From positions 1 to 53,170 of the forward strand of contig JAZNGT010000001.1 of assembly GCA_045576635.1 (NCBI GenBank): a DNA stretch of 53,170 bases. Direction: 5' to 3'. A program made the translations under genes and the position numbers. Below, one piece after another: positions 1 through 8,213 of the stretch (positions within the stretch are counted from its first letter, which is position 1; the number at the start of each line of letters is the position of its first letter). Below the pieces are notes generated by a model. That model did no database searches and had not been told where the DNA came from. It saw nothing but the letters and a program-made list of their open reading frames with translations. Origin of the DNA: Congzhengia sp045576635. Its GTDB lineage: Bacteria > Bacillota > Clostridia > UBA1381 > UBA9506.

Positions 1-1132
1 ATCTTACGTCTCCTTTGATTATGGTTTTTATGACATTAAATTCATTATCAGTAATTATAATATCTGCATCTTTGCCGATTTCAAGTGAACCTTTTTGTTT
101 TTCAAGTCCAATCACGGTTGCTGGGTTTAAAGACGCACAATTTACGCACTCATAGAGCGGAATTGAAGAATTTGTATACACGTTCCAAACGCCTTTATTA
201 AGCGGTAATACACTTCCTGCAACCGTACCATCTTCTAATCGGCATACAATGTCTTTGTAGATGATTTTCTGTCCACCGAGTGTATATTCGCCGTATGGCA
301 AACCACCCGCAGGCAGACAGTCCGTAATAAAGCAAAGTTTCTTGCCTTTCAGTTTCCAGAGCATATCATAAAAGTGCGTTGCTACATGGAAAGTATCAGC
401 AATCAGTTCGCAACTCACATCGGCATTGAGTGCCGCCGTTACCACGCCAGGAGCACGGTGTGCAAGCGGTGTCATTGCATTAAATAGATGTGTTACATGT
501 TTTACGCCGTTTTCTGTGCTTTTCATTGCTGTTTCGTAGTCTGCTGATGTATGTCCCATCGAAATCACAACATCAGTTTCTTTATTTATTTCTCTAATTG
601 CTTTAAAATCTTCTGTATCTGTTTCAGGCGCAAGCGTAATGATTTTAATGATGTCCTTATACTCTTTTACAAATTCCGCATTAGGTTTTAAGATATATTT
701 TGCGTCTTGTGCTCCTTTTTTAGCCTCGCTGATAAAAGGACCTTCTGCATGAGCGCCTAAAATTTCACTACCATGCCACGTTTTGCTCTCTTCTTTTAAG
801 GAACGCAAAACTTCGAGTGCTTTCTTTATCACTTTCATATCAACCGTCATGGTTGTCGGAAGATAACCGGTAACACCGTTTTTCAAAAGTCCTTCTGAAA
901 TGGTGCGAATACTTTCTTCTGCACCGTCGCAGACATCTTTTCCAAGATAACCATGAATATGTAAATCAATAAGTCCAGGTGCAATGTAACCATCGTTCGC
1001 ATCGATTTTTGTTGCGTTATCAGGAATTTGGGATATTGGCACAATTCCCTCAATTTTATCAGAATATAAAAGTGCGAAGTCTTCTACAATTCTGTCTTTT
1101 AAAATAATTTTTCCATTTACAATTGCTTTCAT
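1..1132 (-). CDS. nagA: N-acetylglucosamine-6-phosphate deacetylase (3' end cut by window edge)
   Basis: The enzyme deacetylates GlcNAc-6-phosphate to glucosamine-6-phosphate in the cytoplasm, the first committed step of amino-sugar use. I translated the reverse strand by hand. It begins MKAIVNGKIIL, has the amidohydrolase metal motif LIDLHIHG near residue 55, the HAEGPF metal-ligand motif in the middle, and the active-site stretches GHTSADY and HLFNAM. About 377 codons are open to the window edge, where it reads KGDVR. The family is about 380 residues, so only a few are missing. The start at 1132 follows a purine-rich Shine-Dalgarno site containing a run of seven G. It has its own promoter, separated from the upstream uxa operon by a terminator. 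No nagB is visible; it may lie beyond the edge. The two GH3 glycosidases at the other end of the window could supply its substrate (inference). Confidence 0.93.
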   Translation of the reverse strand, partial: MKAIVNGKIILKDRIVEDFALLYSDKIEGIVPISQIPDNATKIDANDGYIAPGLIDLHIHGYLGKDVCDGAEESIRTISEGLLKNGVTGYLPTTMTVDMKVIKKALEVLRSLKEESKTWHGSEILGAHAEGPFISEAKKGAQDAKYILKPNAEFVKEYKDIIKIITLAPETDTEDFKAIREINKETDVVISMGHTSADYETAMKSTENGVKHVTHLFNAMTPLAHRAPGVVTAALNADVSCELIADTFHVATHFYDMLWKLKGKKLCFITDCLPAGGLPYGEYTLGGQKIIYKDIVCRLEDGTVAGSVLPLNKGVWNVYTNSSIPLYECVNCASLNPATVIGLEKQKGSLEIGKDADIIITDNEFNVIKTIIKGDVR

Positions 1133-1174
1133 GAACTTCCCCCCCAAATCTAACACATTTTATCTTATAAATTC

Positions 1175-1203
1175 ATTATAGCATATTAAGTATTTGGTTT
1201 CAA
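1175..1203 (-). promoter_or_regulatory. sigma-A promoter for nagA
   Basis: On the minus strand TTGAAA (1203-1198), a 17-nt spacer and TATAAT (1180-1175) lie about 45 nt upstream of the nagA start. They sit downstream of the terminator that closes the uxa operon, so nagA can be transcribed independently. Confidence 0.75.
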
Positions 1204-1223
1204 TAAAGAAAATTAAAAATATT

Positions 1224-1251
1224 AAAAAAAGCCCAAGCAAATTGCTTGGGC
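1224..1251 (-). terminator. intrinsic terminator of the uxaB-uxaA-uxaC operon
   Basis: A 9-bp G/C-rich stem (1231-1239 with 1243-1251) is followed on the minus strand by seven U (plus-strand A 1224-1230). It begins just after the uxaC stop codon. Confidence 0.9.
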
Positions 1252-1259
1252 TTTTAAAG

Positions 1260-2480
1260 TTAAAATTCAAAATAGTTTTTTGCGTTAAAGTAACTGATGT
1301 CACGAACAATTTTCGTTAAGCGCTCCAAATCGTATGGATATTCTCCCTCTTCTACCCATTTCCCGATTAAGTTACATAAAATTCTTCTGAAATATTCGTG
1401 TCTTGTGTAAGATACAAAACTTCTGCTATCCGTAAGCATTCCTACAAAGGTGGAAAGTACACCTAAATTCGCAAGCGCTTTCATCTGCTCTTCCATGCCG
1501 TCACGGTTGTCGTTAAACCACCAGCCTGAGCCAAACTGAAGTTTTCCCTTGGTAGGACCTGTCTGGAAGTTTCCAATCATGGTACCAAGCACGTAGTTAT
1601 CCTTGGGATTTAAGCAGTAAAGAATTGTTTTAGGAAGCGCATCTTTTTGAGAAAGTCTATCAAGCATTTTTGAAATACCGCGCGCTAGTTCAAAATCATT
1701 GATAGAGTCAAAACCAACATCTGGACCCATTTTGTTGTACATCTTCGTATTGTTGTTTCTTAAAGCACCAAAATGAAGCTGCATTGTCCATCCGCGTTTT
1801 GCATATTCTTCGCCTAAAAACACAATTTTTTCAATGATATCGTCATTCATTTCATCAATCGCATGGTCAGAAAGTTTACATCCGTTTTCGTTAAAATAAT
1901 CCATACGGTTTGTAATATCGCTTTTAATATCAGATAAATCAGGTCTGAATGTCGGTAACACCTTTGTTTCAAATGATTTAAGTGCTTTATGATAAGAAAG
2001 GTCATCATAAGGATTATCTGTTGTGCAGATAACTTCAACATTTGAGCGTTTGATTAGTTCTCTGGCAGAAAACGCATCGGTTTTTAACAAATCGTTACAT
2101 GTATCCCAAATTTCGCGGCATGTATCTTCGCACAAAACTTCATCGATACCAAAGTAGCGTTTTAATTCCAAATGCGTCCAATGGTAAATCGGGTTTCCAA
2201 TTAAGTACGGCATAACTGATGCAAATGCTTTAAATTTTTCATAGTCATCTGCTTCGCCTGTAATATAGGTTTCGTCGATTCCAAACGAACGCATCTGACG
2301 CCACTTATAATGATCGCCTCCTAAAAATAGGTCATATGCATTTTTAAACATGTGATTATCCGCTATCATTTTGGGAACCAAATGACAATGATAGTCAATA
2401 ATCGGTAAATCCTTAACCGCTTTATAAAGTTCCTTTGCTACATCATTTTTGAGCATAAAATCATCATTGATAAAACTCAT
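1260..2480 (-). CDS. uxaC: Glucuronate/galacturonate isomerase, internally shortened
   Basis: UxaC interconverts D-glucuronate and fructuronate, or D-galacturonate and tagaturonate, the entry step of hexuronate breakdown. Family signatures are clear: IDYHCHL metal motif near residue 30, HYKWRQMRSFG, CTTDNPYDDL, LSDHAIDE, RGWTMQLHFGALRNNN, QFGSGWWFND, and SYTRHEYFRRILC near the C-terminus. At 406 residues it is about 60 shorter than the usual 465-470. The loss appears to lie in two surface segments: one after the FRPD motif (about 170), and one between the SDH motif and EEYAKRGW (about 210-225). All metal and substrate motifs I recognise remain. The start overlaps the uxaA stop by four bases (ATGA), indicating translational coupling. 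It is the last gene of uxaB-uxaA-uxaC. Confidence 0.95.
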   Translation of the reverse strand: MSFINDDFMLKNDVAKELYKAVKDLPIIDYHCHLVPKMIADNHMFKNAYDLFLGGDHYKWRQMRSFGIDETYITGEADDYEKFKAFASVMPYLIGNPIYHWTHLELKRYFGIDEVLCEDTCREIWDTCNDLLKTDAFSARELIKRSNVEVICTTDNPYDDLSYHKALKSFETKVLPTFRPDLSDIKSDITNRMDYFNENGCKLSDHAIDEMNDDIIEKIVFLGEEYAKRGWTMQLHFGALRNNNTKMYNKMGPDVGFDSINDFELARGISKMLDRLSQKDALPKTILYCLNPKDNYVLGTMIGNFQTGPTKGKLQFGSGWWFNDNRDGMEEQMKALANLGVLSTFVGMLTDSRSFVSYTRHEYFRRILCNLIGKWVEEGEYPYDLERLTKIVRDISYFNAKNYFEF

Positions 2481-3844
2481 AGTGTGACACCATCCTTAAA
2501 TATAGAAATTTCTTCATAGCCGTTTTTCTCATTTTGGGTAAGCGTGCCGGATGCAACAGATAGAACGTACTTCGTGAGTTCTTCTGTCAAATCTTCACCC
2601 GACAAAATTTTACCCGCATCAAAATCAATCCAATTGGATTTTGTTTTGTAAAGGTTCGAGTTTGTGCTGATTTTAACTGTCGGTACAGGTCCGCCAAGCG
2701 GCGTTCCTCTGCCCGTCGTGAACAAAATCATATGCGCACCTGCCGCAGTTAAATTGGTAACTGCAACAATATCGTTACCCGGTCCATTTAGTAAAGAAAG
2801 TCCTCTTTTCGTAACTTTTTCTCCATAATCTAATACGTCAACAACCTTTGAAGTTCCTCCTTTTTGCACACAACCAAGTGATTTTTCTTCCAATGTTGTA
2901 ATTCCGCCAGCTTTGTTACCGGGAGAGGGATTTTCGTAAATCACCTGATTATACTTACGGAAGTAATCTTTAAAATTGTTAATGAGCGAAACTGTTTTTG
3001 AGAACACTTCTTCTGTTTCACATCGTTTCATTAAAAGATGCTCTGCACCAAACATTTCAGGGACTTCAGTTAAAATTGTGCTTCCGCCGGATGCGATAAA
3101 CCGATCAGAAAAACGACCTACTAAGGGATTTGCGGTAATACCGCTGAATCCGTCGCTGCCACCGCATTTTAAGCCAATCACAAGACGTTTTGCAGATATT
3201 TTTTTACGCTTAAAGGTTTTTGCATACGCCTTTAATTCTTTAATAAGTTTTGTGCCTTCTTTTATTTCATCCGTACTATTCTGTGCAACTAAAAACTTAA
3301 CTCGTTTTTCGTTTATATCGCCTAGAACCTTTTTCATTTCAGAAATGTTATTATTTTCACAGCCAAGACCTAAAACCAAGACACCACCTGCATTGGGGTG
3401 TGTGATAAGACCTTTTAAGATTTTTTGCGTTGTCTCCTGATCTCCCCCGAGCTGTGAACAGCCAAACGGATGCGGAAAATATTTTGCACCTGTTTTTTCA
3501 GAGAGTCTTTTTGCGGTGTTATTTACACATCCTACGGTATTTATAATCCAGATATCGTTTCTTATACCAACGCTACCGTCTTCTCTTTCATAACCGTAAA
3601 AATAGAGTTCGTCACTGTCTGAAATTTCAGAAAATTCGGGCTCATATGTATACGTTATATTTTCGCCCAGATTTGTTTTAAGGTTGTCGGTATGTACACG
3701 TTCACCCTTTTTAATATCGCAGATTGCGTGACCAATGGGGTTTCCGTATTTGATTACATTTTCGCCGGATTTGATGTCCATGTTTGCAATTTTATGACCG
3801 GTGTTTAAATCTACTTCGACATTATCAAGTTTATTAATTAACAT
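2477..3844 (-). CDS. uxaA: Altronate dehydratase with a shortened N-terminal SAF domain
   Basis: UxaA dehydrates D-altronate to 2-keto-3-deoxygluconate, the KdgK substrate. Hallmarks are the SAF-like start (DNVEVDL, TGHKIA, VIKYGNPIGHA), the core GIRNDIWIINTVGCVN, FPHPFGCSQLGGD, LGLGCENN, LKCGGSDGFSGITANP, EVPEMFGAE, YENPSPGNKAGGITTLEEKSLGC and TTGRGTPLGGPVPT. The conserved cysteines likely to hold the iron centre are present. It has 455 residues against roughly 495 in E. coli. About two dozen residues normally between DNVAVAL and GHK are absent, so the SAF domain is trimmed while the catalytic part looks complete. The start overlaps the uxaB end by 11 nt and the stop overlaps the uxaC start by 4 nt. 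A mannonate-type paralogue is unlikely given the flanking uxaB and uxaC. Confidence 0.94.
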   Translation of the reverse strand: MLINKLDNVEVDLNTGHKIANMDIKSGENVIKYGNPIGHAICDIKKGERVHTDNLKTNLGENITYTYEPEFSEISDSDELYFYGYEREDGSVGIRNDIWIINTVGCVNNTAKRLSEKTGAKYFPHPFGCSQLGGDQETTQKILKGLITHPNAGGVLVLGLGCENNNISEMKKVLGDINEKRVKFLVAQNSTDEIKEGTKLIKELKAYAKTFKRKKISAKRLVIGLKCGGSDGFSGITANPLVGRFSDRFIASGGSTILTEVPEMFGAEHLLMKRCETEEVFSKTVSLINNFKDYFRKYNQVIYENPSPGNKAGGITTLEEKSLGCVQKGGTSKVVDVLDYGEKVTKRGLSLLNGPGNDIVAVTNLTAAGAHMILFTTGRGTPLGGPVPTVKISTNSNLYKTKSNWIDFDAGKILSGEDLTEELTKYVLSVASGTLTQNEKNGYEEISIFKDGVTL

Positions 3845-5090
3845 ATTTTTTTACCTCATCTTTAAGATAGGATAAGTCTTTGTCCCAAAGTTTTGTATTC
3901 TGCAAAATTTCTTCTACTGTTGCGTCTTTCATAAATGCTACAATATCTTCTGCATCATTTACCATATCGGTTCTGTAAAACTCAATGAGTTTTGCAAATG
4001 CAAAGATAAGCGTCTCGGGCATTTTCTGAAAACGTTTGATATATTCTTCAATCGAAGGAAGAACTCGTACTTTAAATTTTGATACAGAGTTTAATGCGAT
4101 AGATGACAAATAGTGCTTGATATAAGGATTTGAAAAACGTTCTACGACACTGTTTGCATAAGAAATAAGTTCTTCTTCTGGCAAGTCAAGTGTCGGAATG
4201 ATTTCGTCAAAAATACACTTTTTAAGATACGCATTCATATCTTTATCATCTACACAGGATTTTACGGTATCAAATCCGTTCAGCATCGCATACGGCACAA
4301 GTGATGTATGCGCGCCATTTAAAATACGGACTTTACGTGTGCGGTATTTAGAAAGTTCGTCTGTTACAATTACATTAAGACCGCACTTGTCAAACGGAAT
4401 TTCGTTAAATAACTTGTTATAGCCTTCAATTACCCAAAGGTGAAAATACTCTGATGTATTATACATCTTATCATCGCCTGCGATGTCTTCATCTTTTGGA
4501 TATCCCGTGTTGATTCTGTCGACTAATGTGTTACAGAAGATGTTTTCTTCGTTAATCCAGCGAATGAAATCTTCTCCTAAATCCCATTTTTCAGCGTATT
4601 TTATAATACACTTTTTTAAGTTTTCTCCATTTTTATCAATCAGTTCACACGGCAAAAATACAAAACCGGGTAATTTTAAATCGAAACGTCTTTTCATAAG
4701 AACCGTTACCTTTGCCGGAAAACTTTTTGGTGGTATATCGGTAAATGTATCTTCATCTGAATATGCAATTCCGGATTCAGTCGTATTGGAAATCACAAAC
4801 CGAAACGCAGGGTTTTCTGCAAGTTTTAAATACGCATCAAAATCACAGTACGGATTCACACAACGTGAGATTACGTTAATTCTCTTTTCCATCACGCCTT
4901 CTACTCCACGGCAGATATGTGTGTATTCGCAGTTCTGCTCTGTTAAGAGATCACACAAGCCCTGTTCAATCGGCTGAACAACTACGACGCCTGCGTCAAA
5001 ATCAGTCTCTTCATTTACAATTTGAAGCATCCAGTCTGCAAATCCTCTTAAAAAACCACCTTCACCAAATTGAATTATCTTTTCTGTCAT
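3834..5090 (-). CDS. uxaB: Tagaturonate reductase (altronate oxidoreductase)
   Basis: UxaB reduces tagaturonate to altronate with NADH. It belongs to the polyol-specific long-chain dehydrogenase family: N-terminal IIQFGEGGFLRGF nucleotide-binding start, VVVVQPI, ISNTTESGIAY, FLPCELIDKNG, the catalytic-domain motif NTLVDRINTGYP, RKVRILNGAHT near residue 255, and IALNSVSKFKVRVLPS. The 418 residues are fewer than the usual about 480, again by loop trimming. It is the first gene of the minus-strand operon and follows AGGAGAAATTTAAA. The divergent AraC regulator starts 139 bp away. UxuB (fructuronate reductase) is the closest alternative, but the neighbouring uxaA argues for UxaB. Confidence 0.92.
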   Translation of the reverse strand: MTEKIIQFGEGGFLRGFADWMLQIVNEETDFDAGVVVVQPIEQGLCDLLTEQNCEYTHICRGVEGVMEKRINVISRCVNPYCDFDAYLKLAENPAFRFVISNTTESGIAYSDEDTFTDIPPKSFPAKVTVLMKRRFDLKLPGFVFLPCELIDKNGENLKKCIIKYAEKWDLGEDFIRWINEENIFCNTLVDRINTGYPKDEDIAGDDKMYNTSEYFHLWVIEGYNKLFNEIPFDKCGLNVIVTDELSKYRTRKVRILNGAHTSLVPYAMLNGFDTVKSCVDDKDMNAYLKKCIFDEIIPTLDLPEEELISYANSVVERFSNPYIKHYLSSIALNSVSKFKVRVLPSIEEYIKRFQKMPETLIFAFAKLIEFYRTDMVNDAEDIVAFMKDATVEEILQNTKLWDKDLSYLKDEVKKYVN

Positions 5091-5229
5091 TTTAAATTTC
5101 TCCTTTTAATCAAGTTATACATCTATTGTATATCAAAATTATAATGATATCCTTGACTATTTTGACTTTTAAGGGCGTCTTTCTTGATTTTTTTGATACA
5201 GTCTGCTATGATAAGATTGAGGTGAGAGT
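5091..5229. promoter_or_regulatory. divergent control region between uxaB and the AraC-type regulator
   Basis: This 139-bp region must hold the uxaB promoter and probably operators for the adjacent AraC-family protein. Two direct copies of TTGACT lie at 5153-5158 and 5162-5167, 9 bp apart. AraC-family proteins often bind direct half-sites, so this is a possible operator (inference). I could not assign a convincing -35/-10 pair for uxaB; A/T-rich -10-like hexamers occur on the minus strand around 5114-5134. Confidence 0.5.
5184..5212 (+). promoter_or_regulatory. sigma-A promoter for the AraC-type regulator
   Basis: TTGATT (5184-5189), a 17-nt spacer and TATGAT (5207-5212) lie immediately upstream of the AGGTGAG ribosome-binding site and the start at 5230. 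The transcript leader would be only about 10 nt. Confidence 0.6.
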
Positions 5230-6036
5230 ATGAATCAATTAAAACGTGACGATGACGAAAGTTTTTATTTCAGCGCGAAGCATGATTTGCGTAGCGGAAA
5301 ATCCGGAAGCACCCAACATTATCATAGTCTGTTTGAGATATACTATTTAACCCACGGAACATGCCGCTATTTTATTGATAACAAATCATATCTTGTAGAG
5401 GCAGGCGATATTCTGCTCATTCCGCCCGGTATCATTCATAAATCGCAATACCACGACGAAAATTACGCAAGACTTTTGATTAACTGTTCCAAATTTTACA
5501 TACCGGGCACAGTTTTCAAGGTCCTTCCGAAGTTGATTTATGTTTACAGAAATGACAAAATTGCTGAAAAAATAAAAGAAATTTTTACTTCAATCGAAGA
5601 AAGTTATTCGCACCCCGATGCATTTTCAGATGATTATTTACGCGCACTCATGCACTCATTTTTTGTACTGATTGCAAGAAACGAAAACAAAAAAGCACCG
5701 GATTCCAATAAAAACGTATATACAGAAAAGGCAATTTCTTACATTCATAAAAATTTTGCACAATCTGTAACACTCTATGACGTTGCTGCCCTTTGCGCAG
5801 TAAGTCCGGAACATTTATCCCGTATTTTCAAAAAAGAAACAGGGTTTGGTTTTTCAGAATTTTTAACGCACGTACGTCTGCAACATGCAGAATTTCTTTT
5901 AAAAAACAGTCTTCTTTCCATTACAGAAATTGCACATCAATGCGGTTTTGGGGATAGCAACTACTTTTCACAGATATTTAAAAGAAATTATAATTTTACG
6001 CCTAGCGCTGTAAGAAAAGCAAATTTCACACCATAA
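5230..6036 (+). CDS. AraC-family regulator with cupin sensor domain, probable hexuronate regulator
   Basis: A 268-residue two-domain regulator. Residues about 15-95 form a cupin-type sensor (HYHSLFEIYYL, AGDILLIPPGIIH, including the His ligand positions). Residues about 165-265 form the double helix-turn-helix AraC domain (TLYDVAALCAVSPEHLSRIFKKETG, then ITEIAHQCGFGDSNYFSQIFKR). It is divergent from uxaBAC and followed by kdgK and eda, so it probably controls hexuronate use in response to a sugar acid (inference from position). The effector and whether it activates or represses cannot be read from the sequence. It starts at ATG 5230 after a good Shine-Dalgarno site. Confidence 0.92.
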   Translation: MNQLKRDDDESFYFSAKHDLRSGKSGSTQHYHSLFEIYYLTHGTCRYFIDNKSYLVEAGDILLIPPGIIHKSQYHDENYARLLINCSKFYIPGTVFKVLPKLIYVYRNDKIAEKIKEIFTSIEESYSHPDAFSDDYLRALMHSFFVLIARNENKKAPDSNKNVYTEKAISYIHKNFAQSVTLYDVAALCAVSPEHLSRIFKKETGFGFSEFLTHVRLQHAEFLLKNSLLSITEIAHQCGFGDSNYFSQIFKRNYNFTPSAVRKANFTP

Positions 6037-6071
6037 TACTGCTAATTTTATCTTTTTTAGTAAAATAATTG

Positions 6072-6100
6072 TTGAAAAAAAAACAGCACGGTGTTATTAT
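6072..6100 (+). promoter_or_regulatory. sigma-A-like promoter for kdgK-eda
   Basis: TTGAAA (6072-6077), a 17-nt spacer and TATTAT (6095-6100) precede kdgK by about 57 nt. An overlapping TATAAT at 6100-6105 would give a 22-nt spacer. kdgK and eda can therefore be expressed independently of the regulator gene. Confidence 0.55.
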
Positions 6101-6156
6101 ATAATTATGGTTGTAAAAAAGTTAAATATATCATAAACACAAAAGGAGTTTTAACT

Positions 6157-7188
6157 ATGGCAAAAGTTGTAACAATGGGCGAAATTATGCTTCGTCTTTC
6201 TACACCCGGTTTTGAACGTTTTCTGCAAGCAGATGAATTTGATGTTTGCTACGGCGGCGGTGAGGCAAATGTCTCGGTATCTCTCGCAAACTACGGTCAT
6301 GACGCAGAATTCGTAACAAAAGTTCCGAATAACCCGATTGGCGAATGTGCAGTTGCTGCTCTTCGCAAAATGAATGTAAAAACAGAAAACATCGCACGCG
6401 GCGGCGAGCGTCTCGGTATTTACTTTTTAGAAACAGGAGCGGCAATGCGTGCATCAAACGTTGTATATGATAGAGCACATTCTTCTATTTCCACTGCAGT
6501 GCCGGCTGATTTTGATTTTGATAAGATTTTTGACGGCTGTGACTGGTTCCATTTTACCGGCATCACACCTGCGGTTTCTGACGCAGCAGCAGAACTTACC
6601 GAAGTTGCACTTAAAAAAGCAAAAGAAAAAGGCGTTAAAGTTTCTTGCGACTTAAACTTCCGCAAAAAACTCTGGTCAAGTGAAAAAGCACAAAAGGTTA
6701 TGTCAAACCTTATGCAGTATGTTGATGTTTGTATCGGTAACGAAGAAGATGCAGAAAAAGTACTCGGCTTTAAACCCGGAAAAACAGACGTAACAAGCGG
6801 CGAATTAGAATTACAGGGTTATAAGAGCATCTTTGAACAGATGGTTGAAAAGTTTAATTTTGAATATGTTATTTCATCTCTTCGTGTTTCGCATTCTGCA
6901 TCCGACAACGGTTGGTCTGCATGCATCTATTCAAGAGATACAAAAGAATTCTATCATTCCAAAGAATACAGAGTACATCCTATTGTTGACCGTGTTGGCG
7001 GTGGCGACAGTTTTGCCGGCGGTGTAATTTGCGGTTTCTTAGACGGCAAAAACTTTAAAGATGCATTAGAATTCGGCGTTGCAGCATCTGCGCTTAAACA
7101 CACAATTCCAGGTGATATGAACATGGTAACAAGAAGCGAAGTTGAAGCCTTAGTTGGCGGAGACGGAAGCGGCAGAGTGCAGAGATAA
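6157..7188 (+). CDS. kdgK: 2-dehydro-3-deoxygluconokinase
   Basis: KdgK phosphorylates 2-keto-3-deoxygluconate (the UxaA product) to KDPG with ATP. The protein is a 343-residue PfkB/ribokinase-family kinase. It shows the N-terminal substrate region (MGEIMLRLSTPG, GGGEANVSVSLA), the central VSCDLNFRKKLW, and the C-terminal ATP/catalytic signature DRVGGGDSFAGG, where the Asp is the catalytic base. I place the start at ATG 6157 after AGGAG (6144-6148). A longer in-frame start at 6091 would put translation inside the promoter region. eda follows after 15 nt, so the two are co-transcribed. Confidence 0.95.
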   Translation: MAKVVTMGEIMLRLSTPGFERFLQADEFDVCYGGGEANVSVSLANYGHDAEFVTKVPNNPIGECAVAALRKMNVKTENIARGGERLGIYFLETGAAMRASNVVYDRAHSSISTAVPADFDFDKIFDGCDWFHFTGITPAVSDAAAELTEVALKKAKEKGVKVSCDLNFRKKLWSSEKAQKVMSNLMQYVDVCIGNEEDAEKVLGFKPGKTDVTSGELELQGYKSIFEQMVEKFNFEYVISSLRVSHSASDNGWSACIYSRDTKEFYHSKEYRVHPIVDRVGGGDSFAGGVICGFLDGKNFKDALEFGVAASALKHTIPGDMNMVTRSEVEALVGGDGSGRVQR

Positions 7189-7203
7189 GAAAGGCGGTTT
7201 CCT

Positions 7204-8169
7204 ATGGATATGTTAAAAGAATTATCAAATATCGGTATTATTCCGGTCGTAAAAATTAACGACGCAAAAAAAGCTGTACCGCTTGCAAATGCACTTTCCA
7301 AAGGTGGACTTTCTGCATGTGAAATCACATTCAGAACAGACGCTGCAGAAGAGGCAATTAAAAGCATTAGCGAAAACTGCCCCGATATGTTAGTTGGTGC
7401 AGGCACAGTTCTTACAATCGAGCAGGCACAGCGTGCAGTTAAAGCAGGTGCTAAATTTATTGTTAGCCCCGGCTTTAATCCCAAAGTTGTTTCCTGGTGT
7501 CTTGAAAACGGCGTTACTCCCCTTCCCGGTTGCACAACGCCCTCCGAAATTGAAGGTGCTTTGGAACTCGGCCTTAATGTTGTAAAATTCTTCCCCGCAG
7601 AACAAAGCGGCGGTCTTGCTAAAATCAAGGCTATGTCTGCTCCCTACGGCGGTATTAAATTTATGCCGACCGGTGGTGTTAGTTTAGACAACGTAAACGA
7701 ATACTTAAACACAAAATGCATTATCGCATGTGGCGGAAGTTTCATGGTTAAAGAAAGTTACATAGACAACGAAGAGTGGGATGAAATCACAAACCTCACG
7801 AAAAAGTCTGTTGAAATTATGCTTGGCCTCGAAATTGGTCATATTGGTATCAATCACGAAAACAATGCAGAAGCAAAGAAAACTGCAAATCTTCTTGCAA
7901 CACTTACAGGAAAACCCATTGAGCGCGAAACTGAAAAGAGCATGTTTGTTACAAATCAGTTTGAACTGATGAATTCCAAAGGCCCCGGTGCTTGCGGTCA
8001 CATTGGTGTTTTAACAAACAATGTAGAACGTGCGATTTACCATTTAGGAAAACGTGGAATTACTTTTAACGAAGAAAGCGCAACCTTTAACAGTGACGGA
8101 ACAAGAAAATTCATTTATTTAAATGATGAATTTGGTGGATTTAAGATTCACTTAATGCAGAAAAAATAA
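7204..8169 (+). CDS. eda: KDPG aldolase fused to a C-terminal VOC/glyoxalase-like domain
   Basis: Residues 1 to about 210 are a complete KDPG/KHG aldolase, which splits KDPG into pyruvate and glyceraldehyde-3-phosphate. It has IIPVVKI, the catalytic Glu in ACEITFRT, VGAGTVL, the Schiff-base lysine in VVKFFPAE, and the phosphate-binding FMPTGGV. Eda proteins normally end near residue 210. Here the frame continues for about 110 residues that resemble a vicinal-oxygen-chelate domain: IGHIGINHEN, then ACGHIGVLTNNVERAIYHLGKRG and FIYLNDEFGGFKIHL. His and Glu residues that could bind metal are present. I recall similar roughly 320-residue Eda proteins in Clostridia, so this is probably a lineage fusion, of unknown purpose. 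It follows AAAGGCGG and is closed by a strong terminator. Confidence 0.93.
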   Translation: MDMLKELSNIGIIPVVKINDAKKAVPLANALSKGGLSACEITFRTDAAEEAIKSISENCPDMLVGAGTVLTIEQAQRAVKAGAKFIVSPGFNPKVVSWCLENGVTPLPGCTTPSEIEGALELGLNVVKFFPAEQSGGLAKIKAMSAPYGGIKFMPTGGVSLDNVNEYLNTKCIIACGGSFMVKESYIDNEEWDEITNLTKKSVEIMLGLEIGHIGINHENNAEAKKTANLLATLTGKPIERETEKSMFVTNQFELMNSKGPGACGHIGVLTNNVERAIYHLGKRGITFNEESATFNSDGTRKFIYLNDEFGGFKIHLMQKK

Positions 8170-8174
8170 GATAT

Positions 8175-8213
8175 AAAAAAGCGGTCATACATTTTAGTAT
8201 GACCGCTTTTTTT
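8175..8213. terminator. bidirectional terminator between eda and the phosphatase gene
   Basis: A 9-bp stem (8181-8189 with 8198-8206) is flanked by A6 on the left and T7 on the right. It can therefore stop both the plus-strand kdgK-eda transcript and the convergent trmO-phosphatase transcript. Confidence 0.9.

Noticed and set aside
1139..1145. Run of seven C (G on the coding strand) before nagA as a phase-variation switch
   Set aside because: The tract forms part of the Shine-Dalgarno region; slippage would only alter spacing slightly, and seven bases is short for a contingency locus.
6954..7628. Minus-strand open frame of 224 codons over kdgK and eda
   Set aside because: It is the mirror frame of two well-supported genes, with no family signature and no promoter or ribosome-binding site.
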